Source: Rostratula benghalensis (taxonomy: Eukaryota > Chordata > Aves > Charadriiformes > Rostratulidae). Taken from it: a stretch of 64,000 nt of DNA. The notes below the pieces were generated by a model that ran no database searches, was not told where the DNA came from, and saw only the letters and a program-made list of their open reading frames with translations. Location: positions 5,454,642 to 5,518,641 of the forward strand of contig VXAI01000020.1 in the NCBI GenBank assembly GCA_013399305.1. Direction: 5' to 3'. Within the stretch, counting starts at the first letter, position 1; the number at the start of each line of letters is the position of its first letter. This document shows positions 9,947-22,516 of this stretch, in pieces. The position numbers were made by a program, and so were the translations under genes.

Positions 9947-12902
9947 GTAAGTCGTGGAGACCAACTATATAGAGAACTGTAAATAAACATTACTTCAAAG
10001 TGTAGCTCTGGGCAGTTCTGTGTAGTTCATCTGAAGTCATTACAACTTACATAGCTGTATAAAAGACTCAAGATAGGGGAGGGAGTATCTTTCATTACGG
10101 CTGGAAAAAATGAATATAACAGTTGTTCTAATCAAAGAGGTTAGTTACTTCTTGCAAACTTTGTGTCTTTGAACTGCCATGGCTACAGTGTTACGGCTCT
10201 TTCCACATAAAGAGGATTGTTAATAGAATTGATTTTACATACAGCACAGAATACTGGAGCTGAGAAAAAAAAACACCACTAGACCAATGATCACACACAT
10301 TAAAACATGCACTTTAAAGCAAAGCTGAGAAAACCAATTGTTACATTTTCTCGCTGTTTTTTCTTTTTTTTTTTAACAAAATCAGATGACAAATTTCCTT
10401 ATAAAAATTATGCCCTCTCCCTCCTCGTTAGGTCTGAAAATTCAAATGGGTGGAAATAGCAGTAAAAAAAAAAATAGTTAAAATAATCCACAGCTTGAAC
10501 TATTGATGCCAGCTACTTACTTCACAGAAGATAACCTTTCATGAATTTTATCCATGATCAAACTGAATCTATTTCCTGCAGTCATGCACCACCTCTTTCT
10601 GAAGAAAGAACAACTCATAATCACTTTTCTTAAATTTATATCAGGATATAATGAAGATAATTTTATAAAGAATCTTTAACTTTAACCAAATAAAAAGTAA
10701 GAGAAGAAAAGAGGTAGACACTGGGTATCACCTTTCTTTTTTTTTTCCTGTACAAGTTGGGTGGCAGCAACGCTATGACAGAAAACAAAAATACTCCTCT
10801 CTCCTACCTTCCTTTCTGAAGACCAAAACAATCACTCATTTACTAAATGACTGTAATGTAGAGCTACACTTGGACTGGCATGTTAAATACCTGAATGAGA
10901 CTCAGCTTGCACAAGGTACGAATGATTCAGATATGAGTGATCTGACTACCACGGGTGTGCATTAACAGCAGAGATTAGTCAGTCAACTCTACGCGAGTGC
11001 TCGAGTGGCAAAATGAGCAATAAGTGGCAATGCATTGTAAAGCATTAGAGATTTTTGGAGGATGAGGGAGAAGGAGGGAAAATTGCTGCTATCTGCAGTG
11101 CAATTTAACAAGTAACAGCAACTTTGGAAGAATAAAAAAGCACTCAGAACCTCACCTACTTGCAATATTGGGTCAATTAGGTGGCTAGAGAGTGAGCCCA
11201 GATCAGGGTGCTATTGGGGCAGTTACTGCTTTTGACATGACATTCTGTGCAATTTTGCTTAGGACATCCACAATGACCTGATTATTTTTTTTTATTATTT
11301 CTCCAGCTGAATTTTATTGATAGTGATCACTACATATTTAATAAGAAATTTTGCTAATAGCAAGGAACAACCATCCCTTTGAGAAAGATGTGCAATGCAG
11401 TAAGTGCAGTCTGGACGTAAAAGATAAACTCATTCAGAATCCTTTAGTTAGTGGAAAAAAACAGTCAATTCAGGGCAGTACACACAGATCCCTGCTAGGC
11501 TGGGCTCTGGCACTGCTTATACTTAACCACCTCAGCATTAACTTTTAAAACCAGGTTTTGTTATATAGGAATTTTGCAATCAACTCCTCCCCCCAACCCC
11601 CAAAACTTGCTCCAGTTTCTAATGTGAATCACTGTTGCTAGATGAGCCTACACTTCAGGTTTATTGGTACCATGTGAGAGGCGTTCTGGGCATAAGGGAT
11701 TTGCCTACTCTGAGACCTCCACCCCCACTATTGTACCTGCTTTGGGAACCAGATTGCCACTAGCAAATATGGGTAAAAATCACTTATTGTAGAGCAAAAT
11801 TTCTCAGGGGATGCCTGGCTACTTTGCACAAGCTCTGAAAAAGCATCTTGGAATTAGATGGCGATAAAATGCAAAATTCACCACCACATTTAGCTTGCAC
11901 CTTGAGTTTATACACAGGGCCAAATCCAAGGACATGTCTACCAGGCAATCCCTGAGATATCAGGATGACCAAAGGTACCTGCTCCAAGCAGCAACTTCTA
12001 AGATCCCACGGTGGGATAATTGACTCTCTTTCCTCACCAGGAAGTTTTTGACAGGGGATCCTCAGCTGGAGCCAGGTGTAATGAGCCTGGAAGTGGAGAG
12101 CTGTATGGCTTCTTCCTCCTCTGCAGTTTCCCAGCACGTTGAGGCAGAGAGGCACTGATGTTTTGTCACTCCTCCTATGGCCGGTGAAGTGCTAAGGGAG
12201 CATTTTCCCACCCGAAGGTCAGGCCCCCTGGAGACCAGGCAAATCTGCAAAGGTAGGGGATAGCAGAGCAGAAGAGCAGAGAGGCAAGAAGAAAACTTTC
12301 CTGTGGTTCCCCGTTTCTCAGGGGCAGAGATGGGGCCAGGGGTGAAGCAGCAGGCAGGGAGCGCCCAGACACTGCACGCTTCGCCCTTCCTGTCTCCTTG
12401 TCCCATGCTCCCACTTTTTTCTGCTGCTTAGCACACTTCCAAATATTTGTTTTGTGAATAACAATAGACATACAGTTATATTTATCTGCAGAGGTGATTA
12501 GAAGCCCAAACCAAGAATTAAAAACTTCAAAAGCTTTAATTTTCCTGTTTCTATAGATAAAAATTTTCAAAGAAATGACTTCCTTTAAAGAGGCAGTTTC
12601 TTTGTGACAACAATGCTGTCATGTAGTTTTATAACTCAGGCACGAGCTGAAGCATTTCTTGCACTGCTTAAACCAAAATACATTCATGGCTTTTGAGAAG
12701 GAAGAAGCCACTTTGTCATCCATTCCATTGTTCCACGTAACACAGGTCACATAATTTCATCTGGTTCCTTAGTAACCTGTAACTCTCAAAGTAGGTGCCT
12801 AGGAAGTTGGGCATTTTCCACACATTGAAAAAAAAATATATTCATCAGGTCACACGAGGGACGAGGCTTTCAGATGATGGGTTTAGCCTCCACCTGTAAC
12901 TA

Positions 12903-12931
12903 ATCAGCTGTCTGCCAGCTGATGAGATAAG
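12903..12931 (+). promoter_or_regulatory. candidate paired E-box plus GATA site cluster
   Basis: An 8-bp perfect inverted repeat ATCAGCTG / CAGCTGAT (12903-12910 and 12916-12923, 5-base spacer) contains two CAGCTG E-boxes. It is followed at once by GAGATAAGG, a good GATA-factor site. Two E-boxes next to a GATA site is an arrangement seen in tissue-specific enhancers. Function here is inference from motifs only. Confidence 0.25.
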
Positions 12932-14366
12932 GCTAACAAGCAGCTTACTTAAAGGAGGGAGCCTGGTAGAGCTAAAGAGACTGGGTCATGTTAAGGATAA
13001 GGTTCTGTTATGCAAAGCTGGGCAATCTCCCTGCTATCTAGTTGATGGTGGAGAGCTGGAAGGAGTCAGGGGGTAAGATCTGCTTTACCTGGCTCTGAGT
13101 TAGGCTTGTGACTGACTTAGTCCCTTTTGGGAAGCATTGCCTGTGTTATGTTCAGCTGGCTGCTCTGCCAGGTTGCTCCAGGGAAGCAGAGGATGGAGAA
13201 GATGATTGCTGTGTGGAAATTTTCAGCTGATGAAAAGGTTATTCTACTACACTGATCCTCGTTGACTGATGTAAGAGAACTGACTGTGATATATGTCTGT
13301 TATCTTTTAACAGCAACTGATGTGATTTCCTAGAGGTTTTTATCTTTTTTTTTTTCTTTTGTTAAGCTATGTTGCAACTGCAAGCTCTAATGAGGAATGT
13401 GGGGAATTTACCACCGTGTTATGCAGAGCCCTGTATAGGATGGGCAATGCTTAGAACTAGGGAATGTGTCAGCCTCTTCTGTAGGAGTTCTAATTCACTA
13501 GTGAAAGGATCTGTACCATCAGGGGCTTCACATCTTGCTAGAGCTTTCCTTAAAGCCTTGAAGTACCAGGTGCTGTACACAAATTGGTTTGGTAGCTCCC
13601 TCCAACCAAGTTCTTGCCATCTGTCATTGCAGTGCTCAAACGGGTCTCTTAATCTGGCAGGATGAATGCTCAAATCTACAGAGAAGCTTATGCAGACACG
13701 CTCCCCTGCTCTGTAGCCCAGGCAGAGATCCAAAAAGAAAAATAAATCTGGGTATCCAGGGTGCAAATCGGCAGAACTTAAAAGGCACAAACCCACTCTG
13801 GCATCTCTTACTTGTATTTGCCATCAAAACCCTTCTGTGGTGTGTAAGGGTTTAGTCCTGTGGTTCCCATCCAGTTAAAGGCTAAACAACGCCTGGAGGC
13901 CGGCTCCCTTCCCGGTGAAAGAGAGCCTGCACTACACTAGATGGCACTGCTTAATACTCACGTTTTCCTCTTGTCTCTGCTCTGTCCGTTCCCTGGATCT
14001 GGAGTATCCTGTAGCTGCAACTTCGTCAGACTTAAACCAAAGAAAGCTCTATGGTTTCTGGAGATGACATCAGCTGCAGGGGGGTATTCGAGCAATCACA
14101 TAGCAAGGCACTAGTATTAGTCATCAGAAACTTGAGCAAAATTTGTCTCTAACCTAATAAATGGGTGAAGCAGAGCTGTTTTGAGATTGCACCCTGAAAT
14201 GAAGACTGAGTTTTGATGTAATCTTTGACTCTCGCTAGCATCCCTCCTTTCCCTTCTCTCAGGACTTGAATGAAAGGCATTGATAGAATTGCTGCAGACA
14301 TCAGCCATTTCACAAAGCACAAAATCTAAGTGATAATACAGCTGTTAGATACTGATCGGTAAATAT

Positions 14367-14379
14367 GGGGGGGGGGGGG
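14367..14379. repeat. G13 homopolymer
   Basis: Thirteen consecutive G residues are flanked by AT-rich DNA. It is prone to length error in assembly and could contribute to a G-quadruplex. Confidence 0.85.
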
Positions 14380-15264
14380 CAAGCTATGGAGTAACAAATC
14401 TGTTTGCTCTCATAAATAACCTATAGATTTGGCAGTAAACAACTGGTTTTCTGCTTTTGGAATAGTGTTCAGCTAATTCTGGAGCTTAATTCTTGCAAGG
14501 AAGGTCTGATAAAAATTTAGGAATGCTATTGACACTCCTATGTTATGCCTTTCGCTCACAAATAAATTGCTGAATAATGTACAACATGAAAGCATAGAGT
14601 CTTACTAATATTTTTATGTACTTTTTGGAAATATGATGCATGCTTACGAAAGTCAAACACCAAATATCATGACTAGTGCATAGCAAGAAGTTTTGCATAA
14701 CTTCAAACTGTATTGCAAAAGTAGTTATTAGTTGAAGTACTGATTTCCTCCCAGAGAAGGATAGCTAAGTGCTTTTAAACTTAGGTATTTCGAAACCAGC
14801 CAGCCAGCTACAGTACTTAAAAACTGACTGAAGTTGTGTTAGAACACCATGAATATTTCTGAAAGCGGATAAAGTTCTGGAAAAAGGGATAGGTGTCTCA
14901 AGGAAGAAAAAAATAATGGGAAAAAGCAGAGGATTATGGTAGCTGTAAATTGTTCAGCCTGAGGCTAGTTCCTAGAAAAAGCACACATAAAAAGACTGGT
15001 AAGTAATGGGGGAGTCAGAGAAACAAGTAACAAACTGTGCTGGTTCCTCATGGAGAAGTCAGACCACTGCACTTTCTCTGATGCTGAAACAGGACTTTTA
15101 GCTGGGGTGAAGCACCAGGGACATTTTGGCTGTTTTAATGCTGGTCTATTTGGTCTCTGGCTCCAACAATGGAAGCAGGAGTTAAACTTGAAGATGAGTT
15201 AAGGTGGGGGGGACTGCAAGTTCACACAAGGGTCATTTAGAATTTTAAAAGATCTGGGAAAATG

Positions 15265-15905
15265 GATTAAAAATACTGGATGAGATTCAATAAAGGTAAA
15301 TAAGATGCAACGTATTTGTTAGTTGATTATTTCTCCCGAACAGAGGGTGAAAAATAAATGGTTAGGTAGCATTTGTTTCAGAAAAGGGTCTTAGGAGTAT
15401 ACAAAACAAAACCATAACTGTGCTGTTGCAAACACTCCCCCTAGATCTCATAGGAATGGGAGATACAGACAGAAATATAGATAACTAGGCACATGGAAAG
15501 ATCCTTTTTTTTGCACCCATCATTGATCAAGCCTCAGCTGGAGCACTGTGGCTGGTTTTGGATGTTATACTTTAAGAGCAATGTGGCACACTTGGAGAGC
15601 ATCCAGAGGAGAATAACATGTTCTCCTCAGTAAAGAACATAACTTACAAATAAAAAAAAAAGTTTAAGTCATCTAGGTAAGGAAAGAAAAATCTGGAAGT
15701 GAGAGATAAGGAATGATCACTGTTTTCAAGCACATAGAGACCATTTCAGAGATGAAGGGACTATTTCTTCAATTACGGTGGGTAAGAGCAATTGATGCAA
15801 GGAAGATGGGGGCTGACACGAGTACAGGCTTGTAGGTACAGTTAATCCTGCCTTAAAACAATGAGAGGGACTAGGTAGTCCCTTTCTGCCCTGTTTTTCT
15901 ATTAC
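15265..15905 (+). mobile_element. ancient CR1-type LINE 3' portion
   Basis: This is a decayed LINE in sense orientation. At 15280-15300 the frame reads MRFNKGK, the conserved MRFNKGKC block after the reverse-transcriptase active site. At 15517-15621 it reads PSLIKPQLEHCGWFW and then HLESIQRRIT, matching the [13 protein letters not shown]...LLERVQRRAT block in the correct order and strand. The 3' end, GGGACTAGGTAGTCCCTTTC then TGCCCTGTTTTTCTATTACT, matches the usual 'GGTCCCTTCCAGCCCTATGATTCTAT' style CR1 terminus. Stops and frameshifts lie between the blocks. It is much more diverged than the copies at 616 or 8908, hence old. Confidence 0.8.
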
Positions 15906-18900
15906 TATATTTAATAATAATTAATACTGACAACCTCATTTAAAAGGTACAGACGTGCAACTCCAGATCCTGGATCTGGTAAGATGACAAGGCTGATGCT
16001 CTATGTTGAGGACCTCAACCTTGAGTTTTATTGATGTCCTGACAGAGTTCTCTTTGTTGTTTTCTCCCTAGAGCAGTGTAAAATTGCCCATCTGAAATAA
16101 AAAGCATGGATGTGGCTATGCTTTCAAAACTTCCCCACTGAAATGTTATACATGCTTCTTTTTTCACATTCACAACCCAGATTATGAAATAAGATTAAAC
16201 AGAGAAAACTTCTGGAAATAATTAACAAAACTTTAAATTACATCATTTATATGTTGGGTGTTTTGCTTTTTCCCCCCCCAGTGGCTCAGTAAGTAGTAGG
16301 TGTAGACTAAACCTTTTAGTTACATTCTGGGCCCTACACCAGGTTTATAAGATAAGGTGTAAAATAAATTTTCTGGTATTCTCCATCCAGGCTTGAGCCT
16401 CAGCTTGAGAACTGGAGCCCCCCAGGGGAGGTAACCCCGGGAGGCGGAGAAATTGCTCTGTGCAGCTGAGAGGAGGCTGTCAAAGGAAAGTTGGCAACTG
16501 CGTGGCTAACCTCAAGAAGAATGAAGATCAGACCCTTTCTGAAGCCAGAACAATTTGGCTATCCCAAAAACATAAAATAGAAAAGGAGTTATTGCATTTA
16601 CTGTACCATATACTTTTTTTTTTTTGCATTGCTACCATTCCTACAATGAAAATATTTAGGGTCATAAAAGCTGAAAAAGGTTGGATAATCCTGTTATGGG
16701 ACTGTTCATCATATACTGTGTGATGCAGCAAACAACACTAAAGAGGAGTCATTTGATCTAGAAAGTTGTGTTGGACTTTTTATTTACACAGAGTATCAGA
16801 TTTCCAGGAGGTACGTAATTTTGCCAATGTTAAAATGCAACAAAAAAAATTCATATTCTTAATCATAACATGTCAAAAGAAACAAAGTAGGGAGATCTCT
16901 CATTTTAACTCTGGTCCCTGCAATGGTGAAGAGTCCTGGTGAACATAACCCCCTTGTTTATCTCAATCCTGTTAGATATTTACCTATTTAAATACATCTT
17001 GAAAATCTCTAAATGACCTACAGGTGTAAATTCCATTGGAAATCAATATGAATATTATTTTTTTTGCCTAAGTGATCAATATTCTTTTTAAAATCCTCCC
17101 CAGAGTTTTAGTGCATGTACAGAAAGATAACACGCTTGCCTATATTTGCTTTTACGAAACATCTATTTTTGCTGTTAGTGCCATCCAAACTCACCAAGGT
17201 AACTGTGCTGAAGAAGGAATGCTGTTTGGATTGAAACTCAGTGGAAACAAACTTAGAGAGTTGGCATATTTTTTTTCCTTGATATTACCGGGCTTCTGAA
17301 AAAGTGATTAAAGGACCACCTCCTGCTTCTCCAGCAAGATGCTCATTCCTGCACATGTGGAAGCTGCTTCGCAGCAATGAAGCATAATCAGAGGGCAAGT
17401 ACTAAACACTGAGGTGCTGCAAATAGGAAATGCTTATTCTTCCCAGCACGCCAAATTGGTTTTGCCATATACAATCAAAACACAGGCTGGATGTTGAAAA
17501 TTTGAGATTCAATAATTTGAGCTCTCCTCTAAATAGGCATAAATAATGTGAAACTCTTTTCCTGTAATCTAATGGTGAAAATATTGCTGATTTTCAATGC
17601 AAAGGGGCATCTGTTTTATTTACAGTAAGGCCCAAAGTTAAGTTTAATTATTTCACTTCGCAGCTAATAAATGATCCTGGCTCAGTAATGAGGTCTTCTT
17701 ACTCCCGAGCATTTCACATAAGCAGCAGGGATCATAATATGTTCATGTAGAAAATAATTTTTAAAGGTCTTCTATCTACTTAAAAGAGATAATTTTATAA
17801 GAGATGCTCAGATTAGTCAACATTTTGTAGAGTGTTTTCTACATGAAGCCCTTAATACTTTCAGCTTTCTGTGAGTTTTATGATATATTTGGATATTTTC
17901 ATACTGAACAATAGTAATTTCAGCATTTATTTTTTGGCCACAGACCTATATGGGTGATATCACAGAGGTGCTAGCAAACATCTATGTGATATTGGTATTG
18001 TTTGATTTTATCTCCTCCCACCCCAGTCATGATCTATGTCTTGTTTCTGTGCTGGTTATTAAGAGAACATGGCAAGAGGGTAGTGGTCTCGGCTTCACAA
18101 ACCCAAAAACATGTGCTACGTGAGAACTAGGCATAACAAATGCTTTTCAGGCTCTCACTGCCAGGAGCTGCACAATTCCTAAAATCCTTCTTCCACGTGT
18201 TATTGTATACAAATTGTTGGCATACACATGTGTAACAGTGCAGGTGGTTTTGGTGGTCTAAATGATGCGGTTTGGGGGGTTTTTTCCTCAATTTTCTCCT
18301 TTTCTTTCTGTGTGTGTGCAGATGTGGATGTGGAGGAGAGAGGGAGGTGGAACATGTAACCAGAGTCTCATGTTAGTTAACTGCGGAAATAGCACTCTCC
18401 TTCATGTTTTCTTCCTTTCAGAAGCTCACATTCGCTATTTTAAGTGCCCTAGCAGGTTGCAAAGGATAGAAAAATGCCATGTAGAAAAGCCAGGGTGGGC
18501 CACGCTAGCTCAGCTTGAGAAGCAGGTGCTGCCATGTGGGAGCCACCACCAAGCCCAGCAGTGAGGTGGCCTGAGGGACCACTCATCCCCAAGCCCTCTT
18601 TGCTCAGCCAGCAATGCGCTCGAGGCTGACTCTGGCACTCAGTATTTTCTTCCTAGAGGAAAAAAACAGCCTCTGTTTAAAAGAAGCAGCTTCAAACCTC
18701 AGTAACATCTCTGTCAGTACTGATTGTGTAACAAAACCTGCATAATTCCAGCGTACAAGTGAGAAATAAATTCATTCTGCAATTCTCCGAGACTGTGTCC
18801 TGGCGTGTTTGTCATTGCTCTTTGGTGGGAGGTGGCTTAGATTTTGTTAGCAGCATCTCTGGCTGTGCAGGCTGCCAGCAGTATGCTCTGAAGGGAGGAC

Positions 18901-19454
18901 AATGTGCCTTTGTCACAGGCAAATGACAAACCAAATTAATAAAGACACTAGTAATATGGTTTTAACTGCTAATATGCTCACATGCTACTTCCGTGCATGT
19001 TGCATGTATGTCCAGTATCTCCAGGAAACTGCATAGTGGAAGGTGGCAACTTGCTGAAAGTGATATTTGGCAATGACAAGCCAATGAAGTACCGCTGGCC
19101 ATTGTGGCTCATCTCGCATGGTGTGGCTGCTTTCGCTCCTCAGCATGAAATGCAGCCAATTTACCTGAATGTGGCAGTTTTGTAGGGGAAGAGGGGCTAC
19201 AGTTGTGGCTGTTCATGGGTCAGACCTTCCCCAGCCACAGTTTATGTTCCCATAGCAAGTGGCGCTGAACTTTTCAAACCCTTTCAGAGTTGAAATCACT
19301 GTATTACTACTGGGCACCTGGTGTTATTTAGTGATACTGAAGTGTTTTCCTATTTTGTGAAATGGAGAGGGGGGTGGGGAAAAGGATGCTGGCTGTAACC
19401 TACAGCATGCTTTGCAAATGTCCCTCATCTTCTCAAAGGCCTGGGTTAGATTTG
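15906..19454. other. unique non-coding DNA, AT-rich
   Basis: There is no gene or confident repeat. The part at about 17420-17960 is rich in homeodomain-like ATTA/TAAT motifs, with few homopolymers, and could be a conserved non-coding element, but this cannot be shown without alignment. T13 lies at about 16613-16625. Confidence 0.4.
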
Positions 19455-19605
19455 TATAGCAGCCTGTGAGCTACGTAAATGCCTGTTTTACAGGCAGGGA
19501 AATTAGGGTCATGCAAGTACTGAAGCATTAATAGAAGTAACCTCTCCAGTCCTTCCACTAGTCCATCAGAGCTACAAATAGCATCCAGAGCATTTGAATT
19601 CTCAA
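19455..19605 (+). mobile_element. probable MIR-type SINE remnant
   Basis: TTTTACAGGCAGGGAAATTA followed by GGGTCATGCAAGT resembles the MIR core 'TTTTACAGATGAGGAAACTGAGGCACAGAGAG'. About 70 bases on, CAGAGCTACAAATAGCATCC then AGAGCATTTGAATTCTCA resembles the downstream 'CAGAGCCAGGAATAGAACCCAG...CTCA' part in the right order and spacing. The middle is too diverged to align by eye. MIR is an ancient tRNA-derived SINE present in low numbers in bird genomes. Confidence 0.5.
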
Positions 19606-21737
19606 CTTGTTTTTTAGCTGCAGTTTTCGTACCTGTTTTAAAAATATTTATGTGTCTACAGTCCCCTTGGACCAAAAGTTCCTTGTGACCAGAAAAAAAA
19701 AAAGAAAAAGATTAATCAAAACACTGAGCCTTGGAGACCTCATATGTGGTTCTTTTGAACACTTTGAAATATTATAAAATAGGTATAAAAATGAGGAACA
19801 CCTTTCTGTACTTCCCTATGAAACAAAAAGCAGGACTAAATCATAAAATGCAAGTTCCACACCTAGCTGTCAATACATGTTCTAAGACCTGAGCAGGACC
19901 TTTGAAATGGCCTCAGCCAAATGTTTCTCACGGTCTGTCCTTCAATTCCTGCTCAGTCCATGACCCTCGTTGCACTGAATGGAGCTGCACACACACACAC
20001 AAAACACCAGCAGTCTTCTCAGCAAGTTGTGAACACCTCCATGTATCTGCTGAGATAAATCTGAGCCGTTAAGAAACACTCCACTGAAGCACCTAAACTG
20101 ATGCAATAGCTATCTGCACTAAAATTATAAGCACTAAACTTTATGAAGCAAATGAAATTAATTAAACAAACAAGAAAGGCTCAGTCTGAGATTTTTCTCT
20201 GCATTAGGTTTTCAAACTACTGTCAAGTACCCTGCAATGCATATCTGCTAGACCTAACTCTTTTCTGGTGTTCATATATAATCATATCAGATAAAACTTC
20301 TCACAAGGCCACTACCAGGCCAATTCACCACTGATATCCCCAGTCTCAAGCTTCAATTTAAGAAACTTTTCAATGTAATTAACTATTTTAAACCACATGT
20401 GTAAGGACAATGAGAATTTTTATGCTGCTTTTTGAACTTCCTGAATTGGTTTATAAACCTCTGTGCACAGGGAAAAAAGCAAAGTTAAAAAATATCTCAT
20501 GCAGGACATCTGACCAGCTTGTGAGGCCCAGGAAAATCATCTGGCTCACTAGGAAAGTCACTGACTGTGGCAGATAATTATTTTTTAAATTTACGTATTT
20601 AAAAAAAAAAAAAAAAAAAAAAAAAGGATAGGAAATACGACAACGTGCGATCTGTCAAGGGTGGCTCCAGAACAAGCTCTTTTTCATATAGCACAGGTAT
20701 ATTCTTCTTTAGGATATCTCTCATAAGAGAAGCCTTTCTACAGGAACTTGAGAGCAATAGCATTTTCTACAAGCAGTATCCTACTATGCTGCAGCTTCTG
20801 CATGCTTGATTGTAGCGTAGGTGGGAACTCCTACCTGCAATAAACCAAAAGCAATAACTGTCCACCCATGAACTGTAGTCATGATTTCACCTCTCCCCGG
20901 GGAACGTTCCCTCTCAATACCAACTCATCAAAGTGAAATAGAAAATAACGTCATAGCTCTTGGCTCTTCTGTTAGCTAAGACTCGAATGAGACCGGCGTT
21001 TAAGAGCAGAGCAAGCAGCCAAGAATAATTCAGTAGCAAATCTGGCATGGGTTACATTCCCAGAGCACCTCAAGTCTCTGCTGTGGCAATTCTCAGACAA
21101 AAGTTCTCATGGTCACTGTTCTCTGAGAAACAATGGTCTCACACAGCAGTTATAGCAGTTAATTAATCCTACACAATTTTTTATTTTTTTTTAAAGACCC
21201 TTGTAAAACAACTGTATTCCCTAGGAATAGAGCCACAAGGAGAGAGGTTTCTGTGATGGCTTATCCCACTCCTATGATTATTCTTGTGATGAAAATGATT
21301 TCCTGACATACAGATAGGTATGGCCATCTCTTCTCCCCATGCTTGGTAACCTGCTGGTATTCAGAAGAATAATTTAGGAAGCAAATATTCCAGTCTTTCT
21401 TCTGTTCCACCACACATAGATTTACACCACAGCAAATATGAAATGTTTAATACTTTGGCCTTTTATCCAAGGCAGAAGTACCTTTTTATCCTTTTAGTAC
21501 TTCAGCCTTTTACCCAAGGATTTCAAAACACGATGGACTTAACCATCAAGTCTGTCTCCCAGATATGACTTTAAACTTGTGCCTTCCTTACTATTCGACA
21601 AATGGAAAAGCAGGAAAAGACTAGGAGGAGGAAAAAAACCTTGCCTGTCATCTTTGCTTGAGCCTGCAGGACATTACAAAAGAGACATCATACTCCATGA
21701 GACTTGCTGCCACTTGAAGCAGTGCTTTTTTTGTAGT
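19606..21737. other. unique non-coding DNA
   Basis: I see no gene. Contents include an A25 run at 20601-20625 (listed), a short AC run at about 19989-20001 and a GCACTGAATGGAGCTGCAC stretch (about 19973) related to the recurring CACTGA..TCAATGG motif described at 37301. Confidence 0.45.
20601..20625. repeat. A25 homopolymer
   Basis: Twenty-five consecutive A residues. I looked upstream for a retrocopied transcript body and a target-site duplication and found neither, so it is listed as a simple repeat. Confidence 0.9.
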
Positions 21738-22516
21738 AGCATAAAGTTTAACACCAGAAGTGTTGTGGTTGTGTAGCCTAACACCCAGTGTGTCAGAGGA
21801 CATGAACTGTTACCCAATAAGCTTGTATTGCACAAAATATTTACTGATGTTTAAGTGAATCTTATCTTATAGACAAAACTGAAGACACAAGAGGTGAACA
21901 ATTCACCATGCCCCTCAGATCTTTCTTCAGTCTTCTGCAACATTAAAAAAGCGGGTTTGGATATGCCTATCTTTGGCTCCCCTTGTTCCATCAGCCTCAT
22001 TCCTTCTCCCACCTTCTTAGATAATTTAAAGTGTTTGGAATTTGTGTTCCTCTTCTGTGAAGGTACTTTACCAAGTCACTTTTCAGTCTTCTCTTTACTA
22101 ACCTACGCAAACTGAGTTCTCGAAGTCTCTCACTCCAAGGCATTTCCTTCAGCCTTTAGAACATTCATCCACCCCATCTTTGTCTTTTCCAGTTCTGGAC
22201 TTCTGTTTGTTTCCTGTGGTTTTGTTGTTAAATCACCAACAGCAGAGTGCTATGTACTATTGCAGGAAGGGTGGCCCTGATGCCCCATTTAGTGGTAAAA
22301 TTCTTTCTCTTCATAAGCTGCCGGGTTCATACACAGTGCCCATTGCCAAGGCAGAGACCTGGGAGCTCCTGCTTGTCTGTTTCTTAGGACCCTCATATCT
22401 TCTTTCAGCTGCTGTTTCCTAAGATGTGAGCATCCATTCTGTAGGTATGACCCCAAGTCCTTTGCCCTGGCTATGTAACTTACATTTGGCTGCATTTAAA
22501 TGTGTATGGTGTGAAG
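21738..22516 (-). mobile_element. ancient CR1/L3-type LINE 3' portion
   Basis: This is an old LINE read on the minus strand; on the plus strand its pieces occur in antisense order. The 3' end is GTTTAACACCAGAAGTGTTG then TGGTTGTGTAGCCTAAC (compare 'TCTAAGGCCAGAAGGGACCATTGTGATCATCTAGTCTGAC'). Then come ACATGAACTGTTACCCAATA and CACAAGAGGTGAACAATTCA, the former coding end GAAGGTACTTTACCAAGTCA with AACCTACGCAAACTGAG (compare 'AAGCTAAACAGATTGAG'), TTTAGTGGTAAAATTC (compare 'AGAGGTAAAATAA'), and finally CATTCTGTAGGTATGACCCC and CTTACATTTGGCTGCATTTA (compare 'CATTTACATTTAGCCGTATT'). About 780 bp stay in collinear order despite heavy divergence. No frame is usable. The consensus comparison is from memory. 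Confidence 0.78.

Larger units (their letters stand above)
9505..15264. other. long unique non-coding stretch
   Basis: There is no supported gene. Within it I note a weak candidate exon (9824-9946), an E-box/GATA motif cluster (12903-12931) and a G13 run (14367-14379), listed separately. A minus-strand frame of 125 codons at 13419-13796 is open but resembles no family, and the opposite strand is open as well, so I treat it as chance. Poly(T) and poly(A) runs of 10-12 bases recur (about 10363, 10738, 13348). Confidence 0.5.

Noticed and set aside
13419..13796. 125-codon minus frame ending LSIAHPIQGSA
   Set aside because: No recognisable family, no splice-site support, and the opposite strand is also open.
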